This document shows positions 8,388 to 16,628 of a stretch of 64,000 nucleotides of DNA, in pieces. Positions within the stretch are counted from its first letter, which is position 1. Each line of letters begins with the position of its first letter. Origin of the DNA: Halorussus halophilus (GTDB lineage: Archaea > Halobacteriota > Halobacteria > Halobacteriales > Haladaptataceae); the NCBI RefSeq assembly GCF_008831545.1, contig NZ_CP044523.1:310001-374000 (forward strand), given 5' to 3'. The notes beneath the pieces were generated by a model. It was not told the DNA's origin. It was given only the letters and a program-made list of their open reading frames with translations, and ran no database searches. The position numbers were made by a program, and so were the translations under genes.

Positions 8388-9451
8388 CGAGCGTCAAGGA
8401 GTTCCGCGTCGAGCGAGAGCCAACGGCGACCGAACTCGGCCGCGGCGCGTTCGTGTTCACCGACGACTACTCCGTGTTCGACTGGGGCAAGATGCCCGAC
8501 GAGATTCCCCAGAAAGGCGCGAGTCTCTGCTCGATGGGCGCGTTCAACTTCGAGTTGCTCGAATCCGAAGGCGTCCCAACCCACTACGAAGGAGTCGTCT
8601 CGGACAGCGAGGCGCGAAGCGCCTCGGACAGTCGAGCGGTAGAACCGCGAGACGGCGAGGTCGTCTCTCTCGCCGACGCCGACGAACCTCCAACCGAGAT
8701 GGCCATCGAGTTGACGCAGGTGCCGACCCTTCCCCACGAGGGCCGCGAGTACGACTACGAGGCCTACCACACCGCGGCGGGCGACAACTACCTGATTCCG
8801 CTGGAGGTCGTCTTCCGCAACAGCGTGCCGGTCGGGTCGAGTCTGCGCCACCGCACCGACCCCGTGGACCACGGACTGGACTTCGAATCGTGGCCCGAAG
8901 GCGTCGTCCAACTGGAAGAGCCAATCGTGGAGTTCTCCACGAAGTACGAGGAGGGCGACCGCTACCTCTCACGGAGCGAGGCCGACCACATCGCAGGAAC
9001 GGCCAGCATCGACCAGTTGGAGAACGTCGCCCGCACCGTCAACCGACTGCTGACCGAACAAGCCGCAAAAGCGGACCTCACGCACGAAGACGGGAAAATC
9101 GAGTGTCTCTACTTCGACGGGGAGATTCGGGTCGCCGACGTGGTCGGCACCTTCGACGAGAACCGCTTCAGCTTCCACGGCCAGCAGGTCAGCAAGGAGT
9201 TCCTCCGGCAGTACCACAAGCGAACCCAACCTGAGTGGGTGAACGCCGTGAACGACGCCAAAGAACAGGCGAAAGTCCAAGATATCGCCGACTGGAAGTC
9301 GCTCTGCGAGGAGTCCCCTGACCCGCTGGACGACGACATCGTCACCGCCGCACGCGACCTCTACGCCGCCGGAACGAACGCCTACGTCGGCCGCGAACTG
9401 TTCGACGCGCCGTCGCTCGAAGACGCGGTCGCGGTCGTTCGGGACCTCTGA
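8384..9451 (+). CDS. purC: SAICAR synthetase PurC
   Basis: A 355-residue phosphoribosylaminoimidazole-succinocarboxamide synthase, which joins CAIR and aspartate with ATP in purine synthesis. ADDED family features include [17 protein letters not shown] near the N-terminus, [17 protein letters not shown] in the middle (the central ERIVRN-like region) and [10 protein letters not shown] before the C-terminal helices. GTG 8384 is supported by a GGAGG element 8 nt upstream. The protein is longer than bacterial PurC but looks like the haloarchaeal form. purU, purS and purQ follow within 4 kb but are separate units. Confidence 0.9.
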   Translation: MTSVKEFRVEREPTATELGRGAFVFTDDYSVFDWGKMPDEIPQKGASLCSMGAFNFELLESEGVPTHYEGVVSDSEARSASDSRAVEPRDGEVVSLADADEPPTEMAIELTQVPTLPHEGREYDYEAYHTAAGDNYLIPLEVVFRNSVPVGSSLRHRTDPVDHGLDFESWPEGVVQLEEPIVEFSTKYEEGDRYLSRSEADHIAGTASIDQLENVARTVNRLLTEQAAKADLTHEDGKIECLYFDGEIRVADVVGTFDENRFSFHGQQVSKEFLRQYHKRTQPEWVNAVNDAKEQAKVQDIADWKSLCEESPDPLDDDIVTAARDLYAAGTNAYVGRELFDAPSLEDAVAVVRDL

Positions 9452-9488
9452 GGCTGCGTTTTTCGCGCTGGCAAAAGCCGAGTTTCGC

Positions 9489-10895
9489 TCAGCGTCGTTT
9501 CGAGATGGACAGCGGCTTGTGGACCGTCGCGGTCCACGGCGACCAGTACAGTTCTGCACCGATCCACACAAGCACAGCGAGCAGAGCCCACGCCACCGCC
9601 AGCACTTCCGGGCCACCCATCCAGACCGGCGTGACGTACATCAGGCCGTTCGCCGTTCGGCCCGGTAGCGCGCCCTTGACGAACACCCAGACTTTGTCGA
9701 GGACGCCGCGGTTCGAACTGCTGGCGGCCGTTCCGTTCGCGGACCCCTCGCCGTTGCCCCCGCTACTGCCGCCAGACTTCGACTGCAACCCGGACTCCGC
9801 GGCGGCAGGCCCGCCCGTACTCTCGTCGCCGGTGTTCAGTCGCTCGACTTCGTAGGGGAACGCCACGTCTACGCTCCAGACGACGTTGCCTTGCTCGTTG
9901 ATTTCGAAGATGCGGTTCCCGTTCGAGTCGGCGATGAGCGTGTTGCCGTTCGGCAGTCGGTCGGCGTCGCGGGGCCACTGCATCCGGGCGTCGTGCCACT
10001 TCCACGAACGAGTCCAGTTGTCGCCCTCGCGCTGGTACTCGACCACGCGATTGTTCTCACTGTCGGCGACGAGAACCGCCGGGCCGCCGTTCGACTCGTT
10101 GATATAGTCGGGGTTGTGCTGTTCGTAGATGATATTACGCTGGTTCTCGGATCCGAGCGTTCGGTTCTCGACCAGTCCGGTCTCCCTATCGAGGAAGACG
10201 ACTTGGTCCTGATTGCGTAGACTCGCCATGATGGTGCCGTCTTCCAACACCTCCACGTCGTTGACGTGCGTCCAGTCGTGGGGGTACGGCCCGCCGCCGG
10301 AGAGCGGGAAGTCCCGCTGGGCGTCCCACTCCCACTCTACGAGTTGGTTGGTCGTGTTGAGGACGTACACCCTATCGCGGGCGATGTCGGCGACGACGAG
10401 GTTGCCGTTGTCGAGTCGGTCCACGTCGTGCCAGCGCGTCGAGTGCTTGCGCGGGGTCACGCGACTGTAGAGGACCTCGGTCTCGCCAGTAGTCAAATTC
10501 ACTTCTCGAACCGTGTTTCGGGTACAGACGGTCGTCGAGTGGCACTCGGACTTGTTGAGGTGGTCGGCGACGACCGACAACACCGTCGTCTTCGTGCCTT
10601 TCACTGGGTCCACGTCCCAGTAGCGGGTGTGGGAGTCGTCGTAGTACATCACGCTCCCATTCGGCGCGAATGCGACCAGTTCGGCCCGCGCTCTGGGTCC
10701 GTCACCCGACTCGCCGAGCCACGTGTTCGAGTCGGTCGCGACGACTGTGATTCCGTCTCTCGGTTCGGCGTCGAACGTCGGGCGTCCGTCGGTCGATTGG
10801 GCGGCCGACGCCGAGAGGTACCCCGTGGCGACGACGAACGCGGAAGCGACGACGAGTCCAGCGAACAACAACCTGACAGCATCGCGGGCACGCAT
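9489..10895 (-). CDS. Arylsulfotransferase-like membrane beta-propeller protein
   Basis: A 468-residue protein with an N-terminal membrane helix or signal (about residues 8-30), a repeated-blade ectodomain and a C-terminal transmembrane helix (about 430-450). The blades contain DNGNLVVADIARDRVYVL, WTHVNDVEVLEDG and LPNGNTLIADSNGNRIFEI, which is the pattern of the ASST (aryl-sulfate sulfotransferase) family. A Ser/Gly-rich linker (about 370-395) precedes the last helix. The family transfers sulfate between phenols, but catalysis here is unproven. A GGATAAC box near 10926 could be its promoter. Confidence 0.75.
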   Translation of the reverse strand: MRARDAVRLLFAGLVVASAFVVATGYLSASAAQSTDGRPTFDAEPRDGITVVATDSNTWLGESGDGPRARAELVAFAPNGSVMYYDDSHTRYWDVDPVKGTKTTVLSVVADHLNKSECHSTTVCTRNTVREVNLTTGETEVLYSRVTPRKHSTRWHDVDRLDNGNLVVADIARDRVYVLNTTNQLVEWEWDAQRDFPLSGGGPYPHDWTHVNDVEVLEDGTIMASLRNQDQVVFLDRETGLVENRTLGSENQRNIIYEQHNPDYINESNGGPAVLVADSENNRVVEYQREGDNWTRSWKWHDARMQWPRDADRLPNGNTLIADSNGNRIFEINEQGNVVWSVDVAFPYEVERLNTGDESTGGPAAAESGLQSKSGGSSGGNGEGSANGTAASSSNRGVLDKVWVFVKGALPGRTANGLMYVTPVWMGGPEVLAVAWALLAVLVWIGAELYWSPWTATVHKPLSISKRR

Positions 10896-11053
10896 TGGCC
10901 AGCGGTAGTTCGGGAACCGTCTTTGTTATCCACCGGCTAGACGCGGAATCGAGTCGTTACCCACTGCACAAGCACAGTTGCAGCCGGAAAACCGTGCTAG
11001 TGTCCCTCTGCCGTATTGCGGTTTGCTGACTTTTTGTCACTCGTCTGCGGGCA

Positions 11054-12010
11054 CTAATCGTCGGCGGAGTCGGCCGCAGGTAGGTGGTCGTCGGTCGGAC
11101 TGTTGGGGGTCACACCGTCGAGTTCTTCTGGCATCCCGAGCTGATACTCGCCCGCTTCGCCACGGAGTTCGGTACGGCCTCGATGCACGGCCACGTCGTC
11201 GTTGAGGTGGAGCCGAACGGCTTCGAGCAGGGCGTCGGCTTCCAGCGGTTGCCCCCGCTCTTTGATGTCGCGGACGCTCGCGTCGTCCGGTACGTTGAAC
11301 GTCCGCTGGGTGATGATTGGTCCTTGGTCGAGGTCGGTCGTCACGTAGTGGGCGGTGACGCCCGCGACGCGGACGCCTGCCTCCTTCGCCTGTCGGTAGG
11401 CCTTCGCGCCGGGGAACGCAGGGAGCAGACTCGGGTGGATGTTGACGATGCGACTCTCGTAGCGGAAGACGACGTTGGGGCTGAGAATCCGCATGTAGCG
11501 CGCCAGCGCGACGAGGTCGGCGTCGTACTCGTCTAGAAGAGAGAGAATCTCGTCTTCGTCTGGCGACCCTTTCTCGTCGCCCACGTCGTGGAACGGCACG
11601 TCGTACTCCTCGGCGACGGGTTCCAACTCCGAGTGGTTGCCGATGACGACCGCGATTTCTGCGTCGAGATTTCCGTTCTCGCGCGCCTCGCAGAGCCGTT
11701 CGAGACAGTGAGACTCCTTCGTGACGAGGACCGCGATGCGCTGGGTCTCACGGTCGGCCGGGAACCTGACGTGGGCGTCAACGCCGAGGTCCTGCCCGAG
11801 TTCGTACAGTTCCTCGCGGAGGGTCTCCTTCGTCGTCTCCATCTCGCTGGTATCGACGTGCATCGTCATCCGGAACAGGCCCTCGCGGACTGCTTGGTCC
11901 AAGTCCTCGATGTTGATGTCGTTCTCGAACAGCAGATTCGTCACTTGCGCGATGAGACCGGTGTCGTCGTCGCCGATGACGGTGATCTCGGTCAACTCGT
12001 TGCGGGTCAT
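11054..12010 (-). CDS. purU: Formyltetrahydrofolate deformylase PurU
   Basis: A 318-residue protein with an N-terminal ACT domain (about 1-80, ITVIGDDDTGLIAQVTNLL) and a formyltransferase-like domain. The catalytic triad motifs are visible: IGNHSELEP (Asn), VNIHPSLLPAFPG (His) and TTDLDQGPII (Asp). PurU releases formate from 10-formyltetrahydrofolate, supplying formate for PurT- or PurP-type steps and balancing folate pools. It has an acidic C-terminal tail beyond the usual bacterial length of about 280. It is divergent from purS, with about 180 nt between. Confidence 0.92.
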   Translation of the reverse strand: MTRNELTEITVIGDDDTGLIAQVTNLLFENDINIEDLDQAVREGLFRMTMHVDTSEMETTKETLREELYELGQDLGVDAHVRFPADRETQRIAVLVTKESHCLERLCEARENGNLDAEIAVVIGNHSELEPVAEEYDVPFHDVGDEKGSPDEDEILSLLDEYDADLVALARYMRILSPNVVFRYESRIVNIHPSLLPAFPGAKAYRQAKEAGVRVAGVTAHYVTTDLDQGPIITQRTFNVPDDASVRDIKERGQPLEADALLEAVRLHLNDDVAVHRGRTELRGEAGEYQLGMPEELDGVTPNSPTDDHLPAADSADD

Positions 12011-12193
12011 CGTACCACCCGACGACGGCGCGTGCTACAGAGCATGGTTGCCGTGCGTACGACGCGCCGAGGGAAAAGGTGACGCTTCTGTGCAAGAATT
12101 GGCCGGGGTTCGTCTCTCGTCTATAACTGCATATTCGTGCATAACCGTCGCGTTCCAAAAGAGCTTTTGAGCATGGACGACCACCTTCAGTCG

Positions 12194-12448
12194 ATGACTG
12201 GCTACACCGCCACGGTCACCGTGCGCCTGAAACAGGGGGTCCTCGACCCCGAGGCCGAAACGACCAAGCAGGCTCTCGAACGACTCGGATTCGAGCTACA
12301 GGGACTGCGCTCGGCCGACCGCTTCGAGCTAGATTTGGACGCGGAGTCGTCCGATAGCGCGGCCGAGCGCGCCGAGGAGATGACCGAGCGTCTGCTGGCG
12401 AACCCGACCATCCACGACTACGACGTCGAGGTCGAAGCGAGAGAATGA
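12194..12448 (+). CDS. purS: FGAM synthase subunit PurS
   Basis: An 84-residue PurS, the small structural subunit that bridges PurQ and PurL in the formylglycinamidine ribonucleotide synthase complex. It starts MTGYTATVTVRLKQGVLDPE and has the family stretch ALERLGFELQGLRSADRFEL. I chose ATG 12194 from family length and an AT-rich element about 27 nt upstream; in-frame starts at 12137 and 12173 would add unconserved residues. Its TGA overlaps the ATG of a mini-ORF that leads into purQ. Confidence 0.93.
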   Translation: MTGYTATVTVRLKQGVLDPEAETTKQALERLGFELQGLRSADRFELDLDAESSDSAAERAEEMTERLLANPTIHDYDVEVEARE

Positions 12449-12507
12449 CTGTCGCTATCTCGCCGATTACGACCGTCGTACGACACCACGGGAGGCGGTC
12501 GGCGTGA
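12445..12507 (+). CDS. Possible 20-residue mini-ORF coupling purS to purQ
   Basis: ATG 12445 overlaps the purS stop (ATGA), and the frame ends with a TGA that overlaps the purQ GTG start (GTGA). The 20 codons (starting MTVAISPITTVV) exactly bridge the two genes, so ribosomes could pass from purS to purQ by two 4-nt overlaps. It contains GGGAGGCGGTCG, nearly the same block as before purC. Coding is unproven; the exact double overlap is the evidence. Confidence 0.35.
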   Translation: MTVAISPITTVVRHHGRRSA

Positions 12508-13181
12508 CGGTCGCAATCGTTCAGTTCGGCGGTTCGAACTGCGACCGAGACGCAGAGCGTGCCCTCTCGCATCTGGACATCGACGCAGAGCGCGTCTGGC
12601 ACGAGGACGGCCTGCCGGAAGACGCAACTGGGGTCATGCTCCCCGGCGGGTTCTCCTACGGCGACTACCTCCGTGCGGGTGCCATCGCCGCCAACAGTCC
12701 AATTATGACGGACGTTCGTGCGGCCGCAGAAGACGGAGTGCCGGTGCTGGGTGTGTGTAATGGCGCGCAGATTGGGTCGGAGTCGCGACTGACTCCGGGT
12801 GCATTCACGACCAACCAGTCGGCGCGCTTCCAGTGCGAGCGCGTTCACGTCCGCATCGAGAACGCCGACACACCGTGGACGGCCCGATACGAGGAGGGCG
12901 AGGTCATTGAGTTGCCCATCGCGCACGGAGAAGGCCGCTTCGAGATTACCGACGAGAAGTTGGAGACGCTGAACGACGAGGACCGGATTCTGTTCCGCTA
13001 CTGCGATGCGGAGGGGAACGTGACCGAAGACGCGAATCCGAACGGGTCGAAAGAGAGCGTCGCGGGGGTCCTCGGAGAACGTGAGAACGTGGCCGTACTG
13101 ATGCCCCACCCGGAGCGAATTTCGCTTCCGGACATCGGCGGCACGGACGGACAGGGCATCCTGCGTGGCTTCTCTGGCTAG
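12504..13181 (+). CDS. purQ: FGAM synthase glutaminase subunit PurQ
   Basis: A 225-residue class I glutamine amidotransferase that supplies ammonia to PurL. The nucleophile is Cys85 in VLGVCNGAQIG, and the His/Glu pair is in MPHPERIS near the C-terminus. MLPGGFSYGDYLRAGA is the oxyanion-side motif. GTG 12504 is supported by GGGAGG 9-14 nt upstream and by homology of the N-terminus (VAIVQFGGSNCDRD). purL is not in the window, so the complex is encoded at more than one locus. Confidence 0.95.
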   Translation: MTVAIVQFGGSNCDRDAERALSHLDIDAERVWHEDGLPEDATGVMLPGGFSYGDYLRAGAIAANSPIMTDVRAAAEDGVPVLGVCNGAQIGSESRLTPGAFTTNQSARFQCERVHVRIENADTPWTARYEEGEVIELPIAHGEGRFEITDEKLETLNDEDRILFRYCDAEGNVTEDANPNGSKESVAGVLGERENVAVLMPHPERISLPDIGGTDGQGILRGFSG

Positions 13182-13242
13182 GAACCTCTAATTTTGCCGC
13201 TCTGATCATCGATTTCGCTACCTTTACGATTTCTGTCGAGTC

Positions 13243-13337
13243 GAAGCTAGTTACTCCCGGTGCCTAGAAGACCGCACAGCACCGCAACCGCACCGCTCCG
13301 CCTCAGCCACACGCCTCCCCAGCCGATTCGCTCCGTT
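13243..13337 (+). repeat. Dispersed intergenic repeat, copy d
   Basis: Forward copy with the full core: GAAGCTAGTTACTCCCGG, AGACCGCACAGCACCGCAAC, then CAGCCACACGCCTCCCCAGC. A short stem CTCCG/CGGAG follows. It lies just downstream of purQ. The rest of the 13182-13468 gap shows nothing else I can name. Confidence 0.65.
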
Positions 13338-13468
13338 CCTACCGTCGGAGATAAGCCCACTATCGGGATTCGACCGCGCGCCGAGTCGCCAGTAATTACT
13401 CGCGAAAACGCTGGCCACTTCAGAGACAAAAAGACCGCCCTCAGCCGCTTAAAACCCCAGAATCGGTT

Positions 13469-13588
13469 TCAGACCGGACTATCCCTGCCGTACGCGAACA
13501 GCAGTACCCACACCACCACAAGCACGCTCGCCCACCCGATTACGGCGACGAGCGACCAGACCGACAGCGGACCAGCAGGCACCGTCAT
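13469..13588 (-). CDS. 39-residue single-helix membrane micro-protein
   Basis: ATG 13588 to TGA 13469. The product begins MTVPAGPLSVWSLVAVIGWA and is one transmembrane helix (about residues 9-33) followed by a short tail with Arg and Asp. The ATG overlaps the stop of the upstream 41-residue gene (ATGA), the usual sign of an operon. Codon choice is GC-rich like its neighbours. Single-helix micro-proteins often act as accessory subunits of membrane complexes, but no partner can be named here. Confidence 0.5.
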   Translation of the reverse strand: MTVPAGPLSVWSLVAVIGWASVLVVVWVLLFAYGRDSPV

Positions 13589-13710
13589 CGCTCTACCTCG
13601 ACGGGTGTGTCGGTCGCTATCCACCGACCGTCGGTGTCGGCTTGGTCACGGATTTCTATCCACCCGTTCGAACAGAATACTGTTTGGTACTCGCCCCATT
13701 CTTGAGACAT
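13585..13710 (-). CDS. 41-residue micro-protein upstream of membrane micro-protein
   Basis: ATG 13710 to TGA 13585, beginning MSQEWGEYQTVFCSNGWIEI. It is compact and acidic, with one Cys and three Trp, and looks like a small folded strand-rich domain. It overlaps the following 39-residue membrane gene by 4 nt. A GGATAAC-type box near 13811 on this strand could be the promoter with a leader of about 75 nt. I do not recognise a family. The overlap is the main reason to call both genes. Confidence 0.5.
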   Translation of the reverse strand: MSQEWGEYQTVFCSNGWIEIRDQADTDGRWIATDTPVEVER

Positions 13711-13925
13711 TTTTACACACCGGGTAGGCGGCGTCCGGCGACTCCCCCGGTCTCCGGACGCGTCGCCCTCGGTGCGCCACCCCCAACACGGACAGTCGCT
13801 GTAACCAGACTTTGTTATCCGGCGCGTATCGCCCCAGTAGGAGCGTCCTACGACCGGAAACGACGGTTTGAACGGTACGTAACTTCGACAGAAGACACTT
13901 ATCTACTGACAATCTTCCTCCGAAT

Positions 13926-14567
13926 GTGTCCCCCTCCAGACGTGACGCGCTCCGTGCGTCCGGTGCCGCCTTGAGCCTCGCAGTCGCTGGCTGTCTCTCC
14001 GGTACCGGCGACTCCGGCGAGTCCAGCACAACCGGCGTGACGACGCACACGCAAACTCCCGAGTCGAGTAGCGAGAGGACGACCGAAGCACCGATTCAGA
14101 CGACGACCGAGACGCCGCCCGAGGTTCGAGAAGTATCGCCGAGCGAGGTCGAACGCAGTGTTCCACAGTCGCGCGAACTCCAACACGCGGAGCCGACTGA
14201 CCCGGAAATTGCCTTCGTCGTCGGCGAGCGGCCCGAGGACACGTTCGCGCACAAGCCCCACCTGTTCGCGGTGTGGAACGACACCGAGTCGTCGCTCTCG
14301 GTCGAACTCGCGCTCACGAGCAACGAGACGACCCTGCTAGAGCAGAGCGTCGAACTTGACTCCGGTCAGCAGGTCCCAATCGAATTGCGCGAACCCAGAC
14401 GGTACGAACTGGTCGTTCGCGCGGACGGCCGCGAGAAGACCGTCACCGTCCCGCGCTCGCAACTCGACTGCAACGACTCGGCGACGGACGTGCTGGTCCG
14501 CCCAGAGGAAGTCGTCGTCGGGTCCGTGACGACCGACATGGGTTGCGGGACGACGACGGAGGCCTGA
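13926..14567 (+). CDS. Tat-type lipoprotein, paralogue 1 of a tandem pair
   Basis: A 213-residue protein starting at GTG 13926. A twin-arginine motif (SRRDALRASG) and a lipobox (AVAGC) indicate export and lipid attachment to the outer membrane face. A Ser/Thr-rich linker (about 28-65) precedes a globular domain containing VWNDTESSLSV, YELVVRADGREKTV and SQLDCNDSATDVLV and ending near MGCG. The same domain recurs in the next gene, so they are tandem duplicates. A box near 13896 fits a leaderless start. Function unknown; the two conserved Cys may form a disulfide. Confidence 0.75.
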   Translation: MSPSRRDALRASGAALSLAVAGCLSGTGDSGESSTTGVTTHTQTPESSSERTTEAPIQTTTETPPEVREVSPSEVERSVPQSRELQHAEPTDPEIAFVVGERPEDTFAHKPHLFAVWNDTESSLSVELALTSNETTLLEQSVELDSGQQVPIELREPRRYELVVRADGREKTVTVPRSQLDCNDSATDVLVRPEEVVVGSVTTDMGCGTTTEA

Positions 14568-14569
14568 AG

Positions 14570-15082
14570 ATGGTTTCGAGACGCAACTTCCTCGCGCTCG
14601 GCGCGTCCTCGCTCTCGCTCGGACTCGCCGGATGTACCTCCTCGCTCCCCTTCGGTGGTCCGCCGGAGGTTCGAGAGCAATCGGACGACTCCATCGAGCG
14701 CAAAGTTCCCGCTCCGTTTTCGGAGCCAGCGAAACCGTTCGCGTCGCTCGTCGTCGGTGAAGGGTCCAACCAGACCCACCAAGTCTGGGTCTGGAATCGG
14801 ACGGATGGCGACCGCGAAATCGGGGTTCGAATCGGTCCCGAGGACGGTCCGTGGTTCGAACAGAGCTTCGACTTCGTCGCGGAGGACGCATTGGCTATCG
14901 ACTTGCGACCGGCGCGGGAGTACGAGCTAGGTGTGCAGGTCGAGGGCCGAGAAAAGGAAGTTACTGTCGAAAAGTCGCAGTTCGACTGTAACGAGTCGGC
15001 GACGGACGTACTCGTGAAGAAGACGGAGACGACGACGCAGACGATTTCGACGCAGATGGGCTGTGGGGGCGACTTCTTCTAA
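14570..15082 (+). CDS. Tat-type lipoprotein, paralogue 2 of a tandem pair
   Basis: A 170-residue protein that I start at ATG 14570, two nt after the previous stop and 7 nt after GGAGG (14558-14562); the longer frame from 14543 adds nine residues before the twin-arginine signal. Signal SRRNFLALGASS and lipobox GLAGC are clear. The domain matches the upstream gene: VWVWNRTDGDREIGV, YELGVQVEGREKEVTV, SQFDCNESATDVLVKK and a final QMGCGGDFF. It lacks the long Ser/Thr linker. The two are almost certainly co-translated. Function unknown. Confidence 0.75.
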   Translation: MVSRRNFLALGASSLSLGLAGCTSSLPFGGPPEVREQSDDSIERKVPAPFSEPAKPFASLVVGEGSNQTHQVWVWNRTDGDREIGVRIGPEDGPWFEQSFDFVAEDALAIDLRPAREYELGVQVEGREKEVTVEKSQFDCNESATDVLVKKTETTTQTISTQMGCGGDFF

Positions 15083-15106
15083 CGAGCGAGTGGCCGGTGC
15101 GTTCGG

Positions 15107-16192
15107 CTACCGCGCCAACGGCAGACTGAAGCTCTTCTCGCGCTCGACGACCGCTTCCCACGTCTTCTCGCACTCGCAGTTCACTTCCGAGAACACCGAG
15201 GGGTCTTGGCGCAGGTCGAAGTCCTTGATGGCCTTCTGCACCAAATCGTCGCACTCGCCGCAGTTGTGCGGGCCGCGGTCCGAGCCGTGGCCGACCGGAT
15301 CCGAGACGACGATAGCGTCGGCGTCTGCAGTGTCTTCCAGTACTTCGGCGACCGACCAGAGCCACGGCGGCCGGTAGCCGTCGCGGAAGTAGAGTTGGTC
15401 CACCATCGTGTACCGCTGGACGTTGGTCGGGTTCATCGAGACGGTGTGGGCGTACTCGGCGCACTTGCGCACGGAGTACTTCATGTCCTCGATGGCTTCT
15501 TGCTCGGAGAGGAACGGCGGCTTCATCAGCAGGTACGCCTTGATGCCTGCGCCCGCTTCTTCTGCGTGTTCGCTGGCTTCGATGTAATCTTCGAAGTCGA
15601 AGTACTTGTTCACGCAGTCGTGGCGAACCCGGTCGTTGGCGGTCTCCAGCCCGATTGCCACGTCGGTGTCGAGGTCGTGCTGGGTGAAGTCCTCTATTTT
15701 CTCGGCCTCCACGAAGTCCGGGAGGCTCTCGACGACGACGCGCTCGCGGTCCGAGAACGTCTCGGCGATGGCTTGGCGACTCTCCGCGCCGATTTCGCGC
15801 TCGTCCAAGAAGGACCCGGAGGTGTACATCTTGACGAGGCCGGATTTGCCGTCGGCTTCGCCCTCCTCGATTTGTTCCTGCTCGTGTTCGAGACAGGCGT
15901 CGATTTGGTCCATCAGTGCCTCGTGAGAGACGCTCCCGCCTTCGACGGATTCGGCGACGTAGCCGCACATCGTACAGCCACCGGCGCGTGCCCAGCGACA
16001 CCCGCCGGTGTTGAGGATGATGGTGAGACTCTGGTAGACCCCGCCCGGCGTCCGGTCCTCGTCTATCCAGACGCGCGTCGGTTCGTGGGGGTCGTACGTC
16101 TTGTCCTTCTGGGCGCGAATGTCGCGCATCACCTTGTTGTGCGCGTCCATCCCCCGGCCCTGCTCGTAGACCTCCGGCGTCGGCTTGCTCAT
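15107..16192 (-). CDS. raSEA: Archaeosine biosynthesis radical SAM protein RaSEA
   Basis: A 361-residue radical-SAM protein of the TIGR01210 type. The cluster cysteines are Cys65, Cys73 and Cys76 (C-x7-C-x2-C, in GGCRWARAGGCTMCGY). RaSEA works with ArcS to convert the lysine adduct of preQ0 in tRNA position 15 into archaeosine. A box GTAAAT centred at 16219 lies about 27 nt before ATG 16192. Further Cys pairs near the C-terminus (HNCGECDD, VNCECEK) may bind metal. Two other pathway enzymes, ArcS and TgtA, are also in this window. Confidence 0.88.
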   Translation of the reverse strand: MSKPTPEVYEQGRGMDAHNKVMRDIRAQKDKTYDPHEPTRVWIDEDRTPGGVYQSLTIILNTGGCRWARAGGCTMCGYVAESVEGGSVSHEALMDQIDACLEHEQEQIEEGEADGKSGLVKMYTSGSFLDEREIGAESRQAIAETFSDRERVVVESLPDFVEAEKIEDFTQHDLDTDVAIGLETANDRVRHDCVNKYFDFEDYIEASEHAEEAGAGIKAYLLMKPPFLSEQEAIEDMKYSVRKCAEYAHTVSMNPTNVQRYTMVDQLYFRDGYRPPWLWSVAEVLEDTADADAIVVSDPVGHGSDRGPHNCGECDDLVQKAIKDFDLRQDPSVFSEVNCECEKTWEAVVEREKSFSLPLAR

Positions 16193-16322
16193 TGGCGCGA
16201 CGTAGTTTCTGGGCGCGTAAATCGGCTTCGGGTCGGCTGTGGGAGTTCGATAGTTGGCTCTCAGACTGATTTCTCGGACAACTCGGCGAGCGCTGGCGGG
16301 ACCCTCGTGGTCGCGCCGACCT

Positions 16323-16436
16323 CGTGCGAGGTCTGGGCGAACGAAGTGAGGGTGGCCTCGAAAGACGCGTTTTGTCTGCCGGTGGTCGGGGTAGCGGTGC
16401 TGTGCGGTCTCTCATTGGTTTCGGGAATAGCTAGCG
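16323..16436 (-). repeat. Dispersed intergenic repeat, copy e
   Basis: Core remnant at 16380-16436 (GCGGTGCTGTGCGGTCTCTC then TTCGGGAATAGCTAGC), preceded at 16323-16367 by the accessory block GTGCGAGGTCTGGGCGAACG and CTCGAAAGACG, shared with copy b. The adjacent hairpin is decayed. It lies between RaSEA and the vanZ-like gene. Confidence 0.6.
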
Positions 16437-16502
16437 CCACTGCGTTCATCGTTGCTGTAGAGGTTCACCGTTGCTACGTCGCAGTCAGCACAACCGACGT
16501 TT

Positions 16503-16537
16503 CGTCCTCGAAAGCCCTCGCCCCTTTCAGTCCCACC
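16503..16537. repeat. Second intergenic repeat type, collapsed copy
   Basis: The flanking words of the element at 8084-8200 (TCGAAAGCCCTCGCCC and CCTTTCAGTCCCACCC) are here joined almost directly, as if the internal hairpin had been precisely lost. It lies in the 16193-16628 gap, which contains no supported gene. Confidence 0.45.
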
Positions 16538-16628
16538 CGGTGATTCGTGGCAGTGCCGAAACGTGGTGGTTTGTGAAAATATCGAAACCGCCGGTCACGG
16601 CGGTTGATTTACCGGTCGTCAGTCCAAT

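Noticed and set aside
12216-13109. 297-aa minus-strand frame over purS and purQ
   Set aside because: Both purine genes are certain on the plus strand; the frame has no family features.
13646-14050. 134-aa minus-strand frame overlapping the 41-aa micro-gene
   Set aside because: It runs antisense through the first lipoprotein and shows no start signal; the micro-gene pair with 4-nt overlap explains the region better.
14961-16415. 484-aa minus-strand open frame over RaSEA
   Set aside because: Arg/Pro-rich composition typical of a shadow frame; RaSEA in the other frame has clear radical-SAM motifs.
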